A DNA stretch of 5,296 bases, from assembly GCA_900554275.1 (NCBI GenBank), contig USGS01000086.1, positions 1-5,296 of the forward strand, given 5' to 3'. The translations under genes and the position numbers were made by a program. How positions within the stretch are numbered: the stretch's first letter is position 1; the number at the start of each line of letters is the position of its first letter. The notes below the pieces were generated by a model. The model had not been told where the DNA came from. It worked only from the letters and a program-made list of their open reading frames with translations, and made no database searches. Below are positions 1 to 3,924 of this stretch, in pieces. The DNA comes from an uncultured Eubacteriales bacterium (lineage in GTDB: Bacteria; Bacillota; Clostridia; Oscillospirales; Oscillospiraceae).

Positions 1-164
1 GAGACCAGGGTGTTGCCGGCCACATCGTCGATGATCTGGGCATAGATATTCTTTTCGCTGCGGAACACGTTCAGACGAGGACGCTGGGTAGTGCCGAACA
101 CCTTGGAGCGGACTCTCTTATGGCGCTTCTGACGCTGAGCGTTGGTATTGGGTCTTTTAATCAT
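1..164 (-). CDS. rplR: Large-subunit ribosomal protein L18, N-terminal part (cut by window edge)
   Basis: L18 binds 5S rRNA and, with L5, helps anchor it in the central protuberance of the 50S subunit. Only the first 54 codons are present; the gene runs off the left edge, and the full protein is usually about 120 residues. The translation starts MIKRPNTNAQRQKRHKRV, a basic N-terminus, and continues through TTQRPRLNVFRSEKNIYAQ, the typical L18 core start (RPRLxVFRSxKxIYAQ) at about residues 25-43. The ATG at 164-162 follows GGAGG (174-178) by 9 bases, and that ribosome binding site directly abuts the rplF stop codon, so coupled translation is likely. Position after rplF is the standard spc order. 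Identification is secure despite truncation. Confidence 0.95.
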   Translation of the reverse strand, partial: MIKRPNTNAQRQKRHKRVRSKVFGTTQRPRLNVFRSEKNIYAQIIDDVAGNTLV

Positions 165-178
165 TACGGCACACCTCC

Positions 179-724
179 TTACTTCTTGGCGCCGGTCTTA
201 CCGACCTTGCGGCGGATGACTTCGTCGACATACTTGATGCCCTTGCCCTTATAAGGCTCGGGAGGACGCTTCTCGCGGACTTCCGCCGCGAACTGGCCCA
301 CCTTCTGCTTGTCGGGGCCGGAAATGACCACCTTGTTGGCAGAGGGGACATCAATGGTGATGCCGTCGATCTCGGGAACGATGACCTGGTGGGAATAGCC
401 CAGGTTCATGACCAGGTTCTTCCCTTCCTTGGCGGCGCGGTAACCGACGCCGTTGATCTCCAGTTCCTTCTTGAAGCCTTCGCTGACGCCGACGACCATG
501 TTGTGCAGCAGAGCGCGGGTCATGCCGTGCAGAGCGCAGTGCAGCTTGTCGTCAGAGGGGCGCTTGACGTGGATGACGCTGCCGTCCTGCTCCAGAATCA
601 TCTCCGGGCGCAGAGCCTGAGTCAGAGTGCCCTTGGGGCCCTTGACGGTAACGACGTTGTTCTCCGCGATGGTGACTTCCACACCGGCGGGGACGGTAAT
701 GGGCATTCTACCAATTCTCGACAT
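179..724 (-). CDS. rplF: Large-subunit ribosomal protein L6
   Basis: L6 lies near the base of the L7/L12 stalk by the sarcin-ricin loop of 23S rRNA, where elongation factors dock. The protein has 181 residues, the usual bacterial length of about 175-180. It starts MSRIGRMPITVPAGVEV, as L6 normally does. It has the two-fold repeated L6 fold, with HGMTRALLHNMVVGVSEGF at about 66-84 joining the halves and the family signature PPEPYKGKGIKY at 154-165. The tail is basic (RRKVGKTGAKK). GGAGG at 735-739 sits 10 bases before the ATG and touches the rpsH stop, suggesting coupling to S8. His62 and Cys63, just before the conserved HG motif, look slightly unusual but lie in a variable position. No truncation or frameshift is seen. 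Confidence 0.98.
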   Translation of the reverse strand: MSRIGRMPITVPAGVEVTIAENNVVTVKGPKGTLTQALRPEMILEQDGSVIHVKRPSDDKLHCALHGMTRALLHNMVVGVSEGFKKELEINGVGYRAAKEGKNLVMNLGYSHQVIVPEIDGITIDVPSANKVVISGPDKQKVGQFAAEVREKRPPEPYKGKGIKYVDEVIRRKVGKTGAKK

Positions 725-739
725 TGTTCAATACCCTCC

Positions 740-1138
740 TTACCAAACAAACGCAAGGACTTCGCCGCCGACGTGAGCCGCGCGAGCAGCCTTGTCGGTC
801 ATGACGCCCTTAGAAGTGGATACGATGGCAATGCCCAGGCCGCGCAGAACGCGGGGCAACTCGTCGGCGCCCACATACACCCTCAGACCGGGCTTGGACA
901 CGCGGCGCAGACCGGAGATGACCTTCTCCTTGCCGGCATTGTACTTCAGAGTGATGCGGATCACGCCCTGGGTGCCGTCTTCGACGACCTGGAAGGCCTT
1001 GATATAGCCCTCATCCAGCAGAATCTGAGCGATGCTCTTCTTCATGTTGGAGGCAGGAACGTCAACGGTCTCATGCTTGGCGTTGTTGGCGTTGCGGATA
1101 CGGGTCAGCATATCAGCAACAGGATCAGTGATGTGCAT
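740..1138 (-). CDS. rpsH: Small-subunit ribosomal protein S8
   Basis: S8 is a primary 16S rRNA binder (helix 21 region) in the central domain of the 30S subunit. In E. coli it is also the translational repressor of the spc operon, binding mRNA near the L5 start. The protein has 132 residues, the normal length. It starts MHITDPVADMLTRIRNAN, the standard S8 opening, and carries the signature STSKGVMTD at 107-115, followed by ARAAHVGGEVLAFVW at the C-terminus, the conserved RNA-binding end. The ATG at 1138-1136 follows a strong AGGAGG (1147-1152) by 8 bases. Unlike every other gene here, it is not close to its upstream neighbour: 418 non-coding bases separate it from rpsZ. S8 translation therefore cannot be coupled to S14 by simple termination-reinitiation and must rely on its own binding site. 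Confidence 0.98.
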   Translation of the reverse strand: MHITDPVADMLTRIRNANNAKHETVDVPASNMKKSIAQILLDEGYIKAFQVVEDGTQGVIRITLKYNAGKEKVISGLRRVSKPGLRVYVGADELPRVLRGLGIAIVSTSKGVMTDKAARAAHVGGEVLAFVW

Positions 1139-1146
1139 AAATGTTT

Positions 1147-1152
1147 CCTCCT
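1147..1152 (-). promoter_or_regulatory. Ribosome binding site of rpsH
   Basis: AGGAGG on the minus strand, 8 bases before the rpsH ATG. It is notable because it is the only site here that stands alone, more than 400 bases from the preceding stop codon, so S8 initiation depends on it. It is flanked upstream by CTAAATTA, an 8-mer that recurs 50 bases away (plus strand 1152-1159 and 1202-1209). Confidence 0.85.
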
Positions 1153-1163
1153 AATTTAGAGTT

Positions 1164-1179
1164 ACAGGGTCGCCCCTGT
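1164..1179 (-). promoter_or_regulatory. GNRA-capped hairpin just upstream of the rpsH ribosome binding site
   Basis: The minus-strand RNA reads ACAGGG-GCGA-CCCTGT, a perfect 6-bp stem closed by a GCGA tetraloop of the stable GNRA class. It ends 11 bases before the AGGAGG of rpsH (1147-1152). CCTC stretches upstream (minus; 1181-1184 and 1189-1192) could pair with the GAGG of that site around the hairpin, but only over four bases. It could keep the S8 start region open, regulate it or be a protein site; the sequence alone does not decide. Confidence 0.5.
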
Positions 1180-1194
1180 TGAGGCAGCGAGGTA

Positions 1195-1247
1195 TCACTG
1201 ATAATTTAGGCACCGTCCGATGACCAGCGATGTTTAATTACCAGTGA
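1195..1247 (-). promoter_or_regulatory. Long-arm inverted repeat in the rpsH 5' region
   Basis: In the minus-strand RNA, the arm TCACTGGTAATT (1236-1247) pairs with AATTATCAGTGA (1195-1206): 12 positions, 11 Watson-Crick and one G-U. An outer GG/CC pair (1248-1249 with 1191-1192) could extend it across a two-base bulge. The 29-base loop contains a possible CATCG/CGGTG sub-stem. The lone mismatch being a wobble in the minus RNA, and A-C in the plus RNA, fits a role in the operon transcript. A regulatory job, such as ribosomal protein binding, is inference only. Confidence 0.5.
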
Positions 1248-1265
1248 CCTTTCGCCATCCTATAT

Positions 1266-1294
1266 TGCCAGAGCGCACGGAGCGCTCGCAGGCA
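1266..1294. repeat. Inverted repeat (bulged 10-bp stem) in the rpsZ-rpsH gap
   Basis: GAGCGC-acgga-GCGCTC (1271-1287) is a perfect 6-bp stem with a 5-base loop. It is extended by TGCC (1266-1269) pairing with GGCA (1291-1294) across a 1-against-3 base internal bulge. No T-run follows in the minus orientation (it reads AATATAGG), so it is not a classical intrinsic terminator of the operon. Confidence 0.5.
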
Positions 1295-1306
1295 CTTGTT
1301 GATTGG

Positions 1307-1384
1307 ATTTTTTCGCCAGACGAGGCGAAGCGACGACGTACTTTGTGTATGCCGGGCCGGGCCAACGAAGTATGGCGGAAAAAT
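1307..1384. repeat. Intergenic repeat copy A (ends conserved, centre diverged)
   Basis: First of three tandem copies as numbered on the plus strand. Its left 29 bases (1307-1335) are identical to 1475-1503 of copy C, and its right 22 bases (1363-1384) to 1534-1555. The termini are inverted repeats: 1307-1317 against 1374-1384, 11 positions with one mismatch. A local inverted repeat TTCGCC-agacga-GGCGAA lies at 1312-1329. The centre differs from B and C: it keeps GTACTTTGTGTA (1338-1349) but then reads tgccgggccgggcc, destroying the central hairpin. A small mobile or MITE-like origin is possible but not shown. Confidence 0.85.
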
Positions 1385-1391
1385 GCGGATT

Positions 1392-1471
1392 TTGTTCTCA
1401 GACGAGGCGTTCAGGCGCCGCTGTACTTTGTGTACAGCAAGGAGCTTCAGCGATGTATGAGGACAAAGGTT
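1392..1471. repeat. Intergenic repeat copy B (centre conserved, ends degraded)
   Basis: Middle copy, offset 82-86 bases from its neighbours. It shares a 34-base identical run with copy C (1416-1449 against 1502-1535) and keeps the perfect central hairpin GCTGTAC-tttgt-GTACAGC at 1420-1438. The left end retains only AGACGAGGCG (1400-1409) and the right end is an altered form of the C end, so no terminal inverted repeat remains. The boundaries are approximate because the ends have decayed. Confidence 0.75.
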
Positions 1472-1473
1472 GG

Positions 1474-1556
1474 AATTTTTTCGCCAGACGAGGCGAAGCG
1501 ACGCCGCTGTACTTTGTGTACAGCAAGGAGCTTCAACGAAGTATGGCGGAAAAATT
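1474..1556. repeat. Intergenic repeat copy C (most intact, abuts the rpsZ stop codon)
   Basis: The most complete copy, 83 bases. The terminal inverted repeats are AATTTTTTCGCC (1474-1485) and GGCGGAAAAATT (1545-1556), 12 positions with one mismatch that becomes a U-G pair in plus-strand RNA. Inside are TTCGCC-agacga-GGCGAA (1480-1497), the perfect hairpin GCTGTAC-tttgt-GTACAGC (1506-1524) and the small CTTC-aac-GAAG (1531-1541). The whole unit is thus a nested palindrome able to fold as a cruciform or branched RNA. The right end meets the rpsZ stop codon (1557-1559) exactly. Confidence 0.88.
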
Positions 1557-1742
1557 TTACCAGGAAGCCTTGCGGACGCCGGGAATCTCGCCCTTGTAAG
1601 CCAGCGTGCGGAAGCAGACACGGCAGACGCCGTAGTCACGCAGATAGGCGTGGGGACGGCCGCACAGCTTGCAGCGGTTGTACTTACGGGTGGAGAACTT
1701 CGCGGGAGCCTGCTGCTTCAGGATCATAGACTTCTTTGCCAT
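1557..1742 (-). CDS. rpsZ: Small-subunit ribosomal protein S14, zinc-binding type (type Z)
   Basis: S14 assembles late into the 30S head near S3 and S10, contacting the 3' domain of 16S rRNA. At 61 residues this is the short type Z form, not the roughly 100-residue form of enterobacteria. The zinc ribbon is visible as C24-x2-C27 and C40-x2-C43, in RCKLCGRPHAYL and GVCRVCFR. The end LAYKGEIPGVRKASW is the conserved S14 C-terminus. GGAGG (1752-1756) lies 9 bases before the ATG, in the gap after the rplE stop. The stop codon TAA at 1559-1557 directly touches the terminal inverted repeat of repeat copy C, so the gene ends exactly where the non-coding insert begins; the protein itself looks complete. 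Some annotations name this gene rpsN. Confidence 0.97.
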   Translation of the reverse strand: MAKKSMILKQQAPAKFSTRKYNRCKLCGRPHAYLRDYGVCRVCFRTLAYKGEIPGVRKASW

Positions 1743-1759
1743 GGTGTTTCTCCTCCTAA

Positions 1760-2299
1760 TCAGCGTTCAAAGGGAGCGCCGACCAGGGTCAGCAGCTCGC
1801 GTGCTTCTTCATCGGTCTGAGCGGTGGTGCAGATCACGATGTCCATGCCGCGGATCTTGTCGATCTTGTCATACTCGATCTCGGGGAAGATCAGCTGCTC
1901 CTTGATGCCCAGGGCATAGTTGCCGCGGCCGTCGAAGGCGTTGGCGCTGATGCCGCGGAAGTCGCGGACACGGGGCAGAGCCACGTTGAACAGACGATCC
2001 AGGAACTCCCACATCTTGTCGCCGCGCAGCGTGACCTTGGCGCCCACGGGCATACCCTCACGCAGCTTGAAGTTTGCAACGGACTTCTTGGCGATGGTGA
2101 TGATGGCCTTCTGGCCGGTGATGGTGGACAGATCGCTGCACACGGCGTCCAGGACCTTGGCGTTCTCACGAGCCTCACCGCAGCCCACGTTCACGACGAC
2201 CTTGTCGATCTTGGGGATCTGCATGGTGGACTTGTAGCCGAACTTCTTGAAGAGAGCGGGAGCCACTTCTTCGGTATACTTAACTTTCAGACGTGCCAT
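1760..2299 (-). CDS. rplE: Large-subunit ribosomal protein L5
   Basis: L5 binds 5S rRNA together with L18, forms part of the central protuberance of the 50S subunit and contacts the P-site tRNA and the small-subunit head. The protein has 179 residues, exactly the usual bacterial length. The family signature region ITGQKAIITIAKKSVANFK lies at 60-78, followed by REGMPVGAKVTLRG (80-93) and the conserved FLDRLFNVALPRVRDFRG (99-116). The C-terminal RGMDIVICTTAQTDEEA (150-166) is also typical. An AAGGAG (2311-2316) about 10 bases ahead of the ATG serves as ribosome binding site; it is somewhat weaker than the GGAGG sites of its neighbours. The gene ends in TGA, 17 bases before rpsZ. In E. coli the start of this gene is the S8 repressor site, but I recognise no S8 target here. 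Confidence 0.98.
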   Translation of the reverse strand: MARLKVKYTEEVAPALFKKFGYKSTMQIPKIDKVVVNVGCGEARENAKVLDAVCSDLSTITGQKAIITIAKKSVANFKLREGMPVGAKVTLRGDKMWEFLDRLFNVALPRVRDFRGISANAFDGRGNYALGIKEQLIFPEIEYDKIDKIRGMDIVICTTAQTDEEARELLTLVGAPFER

Positions 2300-2318
2300 T
2301 TACTTACTCTCTCCTTTC

Positions 2319-2633
2319 TCACAGAGCGGCGCCGCAGTGCTTGCACACGCGGACTTTCTTGCCGTCCTTGATCTCGTAGGCCACGCGGGTGGGCTTGTCG
2401 CACTTGGGGCAGACCACCTGGACCTTGCTGGCATAGATGGCCGCCTCGCGCTTGACGATGCCGCCCTCTTCGCCCTGCTTGCGGGGCTTGATGTGGCAGG
2501 TGACCACGTTGATGCCCTCTACCACGACCTTGCGCTCGCTGGGAACAGTGCCCAGCACCTTGCCGGACTTGCCCTTGTCCTTGCCGGACAGAACGACGAC
2601 CTTGTCGTTCTTCTTGATCTTAAGACTATTCAT
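2319..2633 (-). CDS. rplX: Large-subunit ribosomal protein L24, with C-terminal CxxC pairs
   Basis: L24 is an early assembly protein that binds the 5' domain of 23S rRNA and sits near the peptide exit tunnel. The protein has 104 residues, normal for the family. The KOW motif occupies roughly residues 8-35 (KNDKVVVLSGKDKGKSGKVL), followed by VEGINVVTCHIKP at 38-50. The C-terminal half carries two cysteine pairs, C75-x2-C78 (VCPKC) and C97-x2-C100 (VCKHCG), which look like a zinc ribbon; the Bacillus subtilis protein, as I recall it, lacks them. Zinc binding is therefore plausible but inferred. GGAGG (2643-2647) is 9 bases before the ATG and runs straight on from the rplN stop, so translation is likely coupled. 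Confidence 0.97.
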   Translation of the reverse strand: MNSLKIKKNDKVVVLSGKDKGKSGKVLGTVPSERKVVVEGINVVTCHIKPRKQGEEGGIVKREAAIYASKVQVVCPKCDKPTRVAYEIKDGKKVRVCKHCGAAL

Positions 2634-2647
2634 GTGACCACGCCTCC

Positions 2648-3016
2648 TTAAATAACTTCGGGAGCGAGGGACAGGATCTTCATGTAATCCTTGTCGCGCA
2701 GCTCACGAGCGACCGGCCCAAAGATACGGGTACCTCTGGGGTTCTTGTCGTCCTTGATGAGGACGGCGGCGTTGTCATCGAAACGGACATAAGTGCCGTC
2801 GGCGCGGCGGACGCCCTTGGCGGAGCGGACGATAACGGCCTTGACGACCTCGCCCTTCTTCACCTGGCCGCCGGGGGTGCTCTTGCGCACGGAGGCGACG
2901 ATAACGTCACCGATGTTGCCGTACTTCACCTTAGAGCCGCCCAGCACGCGGATGCACTTGATCTCCTTGGCGCCGGTATTATCGGCAACCTTCAGATAGG
3001 ACTCTTGCTGAATCAT
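2648..3016 (-). CDS. rplN: Large-subunit ribosomal protein L14
   Basis: L14 is a beta-barrel protein on the subunit interface of the 50S, contacting L19 and 16S rRNA in an intersubunit bridge; in several bacteria it is also the binding partner of the silencing factor RsfS. The length of 122 residues is the family standard. The start MIQQESYLKVADNTGAKEI is typical. The signature region is KAVIVRSAKGVRRADGTYV at 59-77, then RFDDNAAVLI (78-87), and the end GTRIFGPVARELR (95-107) is highly conserved. GGAGG (3027-3031) sits 10 bases before the ATG and abuts the rpsQ stop codon. Nothing is odd about this gene. Confidence 0.98.
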   Translation of the reverse strand: MIQQESYLKVADNTGAKEIKCIRVLGGSKVKYGNIGDVIVASVRKSTPGGQVKKGEVVKAVIVRSAKGVRRADGTYVRFDDNAAVLIKDDKNPRGTRIFGPVARELRDKDYMKILSLAPEVI

Positions 3017-3031
3017 ACTTGCGGCACCTCC

Positions 3032-3295
3032 TTACTTAGCCTTCTCGACGATCTCGACCACGCGCCAGCGCTTGTCCTTGGACAGGGGGCGGGTCTCCAT
3101 CACCTTGACGATGTCGCCGATACCGCAGGCGTTCTGCTCGTCATGAGCCTTCAGCTTGTAGGTACGGCCAACGATCTTCTTATACAGAGGATGGGCGACG
3201 CGGTCCTCGATGGCGACGACCACGGTCTTGTCCATCTTATCGGAAACGACCTTGCCGACTCTGGTCTTGCGGGAGGAAATTCTCTTCTCTTCCAT
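3032..3295 (-). CDS. rpsQ: Small-subunit ribosomal protein S17
   Basis: S17 is a primary 16S rRNA binder in the 5' domain of the 30S subunit, with an OB fold. I place the start at the ATG 3295-3293, giving 87 residues, the usual length. It lies 9 bases after GGAGG (3305-3309), which is embedded in the last codons of rpmC. An upstream in-frame start at 3316 would add MKRRRSK but lies inside rpmC and has no good binding site. The protein reads MEEKRISSRKTRVGKVVSD, then MDKTVVVAIE, with the family signature GDIVKVMETRPLSKDKRWR at 60-78. The rpmC stop and this start are one base apart (TAAAATG), so ribosomes probably re-initiate from L29 directly. Confidence 0.97.
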   Translation of the reverse strand: MEEKRISSRKTRVGKVVSDKMDKTVVVAIEDRVAHPLYKKIVGRTYKLKAHDEQNACGIGDIVKVMETRPLSKDKRWRVVEIVEKAK

Positions 3296-3296
3296 T

Positions 3297-3488
3297 TTAC
3301 TTCTCCTCCTTTTCACGGATAACGGTCTTCACGCGGGCGATGTCGCGCTTGGTCTCGGCGATCTTGAGAGGATTGTCCAGCTGATTGGTTGCGTGCTGCA
3401 TACGCAGGAAGAACAGATCCTTCTTCAGGGAGTCCAGCTTCTCGTTCAGCTGCTCCACGCTCATTGCACGTACTTCAGTTGCCTTCAT
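3297..3488 (-). CDS. rpmC: Large-subunit ribosomal protein L29
   Basis: L29 is a small two-helix protein beside the peptide tunnel exit of the 50S subunit, next to L23, where chaperones and SRP dock. From the ATG at 3488-3486 it has 63 residues, the normal length. It reads MKATEVRAMSVEQLNEKL, then KKDLFFLRMQHATNQLDNP (22-40) and IAETKRDIARVKTVIREK, the L29 signature region. A GTG at 3497, three codons upstream, is possible, but the family typically starts MKA and the AGGTGA at 3494-3499 fits the ATG with a 5-base spacer. The start lies one base after the rplP stop (TGAGATG), a strong coupling arrangement. The binding site is the weakest in the window, consistent with reliance on coupling. Confidence 0.95.
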   Translation of the reverse strand: MKATEVRAMSVEQLNEKLDSLKKDLFFLRMQHATNQLDNPLKIAETKRDIARVKTVIREKEEK

Positions 3489-3489
3489 C

Positions 3490-3924
3490 TCATTCACCTA
3501 CTTCCTGGGCTTCGAGATCCTCGCGCTTGACGATCTTCGTCTTGATGGGCAGCTTGTGGCTGGCCAGACGCAGGGCCTCGCGGGCGATCTCTTCGGAAAC
3601 ACCGGCGATCTCAAACATGACACGGCCGGGCTTGACTACTGCGACCCAATACTCGGGAGAGCCTTTACCGGAGCCCATACGGGTCTCAGCGGGCTTCTCG
3701 GTGATGGGCTTGTCGGGGAAGATCTTGATCCAGACCTGACCGCCACGCTTGGTGTAACGGGTCATGGCGATACGGGCGGCCTCGATCTGATTGCTGGTGA
3801 TCCAGCTGGGCTCCAGGGCGACCAGGCCGAATTCGCCGTAGGTCACCTTATTGCCGCGCATGGCCTTGCCGGTGAGGCGGCCACGGTGTACTCTGCGGTA
3901 CTTAACTCTCTTGGGCAGAAGCAT
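3490..3924 (-). CDS. rplP: Large-subunit ribosomal protein L16
   Basis: L16 organises the A-site region of the 50S subunit near the peptidyl transferase centre and is required late in subunit assembly. The protein has 144 residues, the usual Firmicute length. It starts MLLPKRVKYRRVHRGRLTG. The two family signatures are plain: KRGGQVWIKIFPD at 59-71 and RMGSGKGSPEYWV at 82-94. The C-terminal part, REALRLASHKLPIKTKIV (115-132), is conserved too. The start codon overlaps the rpsC stop by one base (TAATG). GGAGG (3934-3938) lies within the last codons of rpsC (Glu-Gly-Gly-Ala-Gln), 9 bases from the ATG. Translation is therefore probably tightly coupled to S3. Confidence 0.98.
   Translation of the reverse strand: MLLPKRVKYRRVHRGRLTGKAMRGNKVTYGEFGLVALEPSWITSNQIEAARIAMTRYTKRGGQVWIKIFPDKPITEKPAETRMGSGKGSPEYWVAVVKPGRVMFEIAGVSEEIAREALRLASHKLPIKTKIVKREDLEAQEVGE

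Larger units (their letters stand above)
1139..1556. other. 418-base non-coding insert between rpsZ and rpsH
   Basis: This is the only long gap in the window; the other intergenic spacings are 19 bases or less. The half next to rpsZ (1307-1556) is three tandem copies of a roughly 80-base repeat. The half next to rpsH (1153-1305) is unique within the window and contains three potential hairpins. I see no credible protein gene: open frames on both strands run through the repeats, lack ribosome binding sites and overlap rpsZ. I see no GC stem followed by a T-run in the minus orientation, so no intrinsic terminator, and no convincing -35/-10 pair reading towards rpsH. It is most simply an insertion transcribed through as part of the operon mRNA. 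Confidence 0.85.

Noticed and set aside
389..1159. Long plus-strand open frame opposite rplF and rpsH
   Set aside because: It is a shadow of two clear ribosomal protein genes on the other strand; its composition follows the complement of their codons, and it crosses the intergenic boundary.
1190..1305. Promoter for rpsH inside the gap
   Set aside because: AT-rich patches (TATAGG, TAAATT on the minus strand) have no recognisable -35 partner at a sensible spacing. A weak promoter cannot be excluded but is not supported.
1307..1556. CRISPR array
   Set aside because: There are only three imperfect copies of about 80 bases, essentially adjacent with no unique spacers, and no cas genes are nearby.
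1266..1556. Intrinsic terminator between rpsZ and rpsH
   Set aside because: The hairpins are not followed by a T-run in the minus direction; the T-runs present belong to the terminal inverted repeats and precede stems on the plus strand. Essential genes lie downstream.
1303..1599. Plus-strand open frame of 98 codons across the repeat array
   Set aside because: No ribosome binding site, it is built from DNA repeats whose middle copy falls in another frame, and its end runs antisense into rpsZ.
1238..1639. Minus-strand open frame of 133 codons through the repeats, ending in MAKGHW
   Set aside because: It starts inside rpsZ in a different frame, and its repeated motifs only mirror the DNA repeat. 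The mini-frame ATG at 1258 (MAKGHW) has AGG immediately before it, with no spacer.
2290..2330. S8 repressor site at the rplX/rplE junction, as in E. coli
   Set aside because: I compared the region with what is known of the helix 21-like mRNA site and see no convincing matching structure; it would need structural alignment to decide.
3296..3316. Upstream start for rpsQ
   Set aside because: It lies inside rpmC without a good binding site; the ATG at 3295 is 9 bases from GGAGG and gives the usual length.
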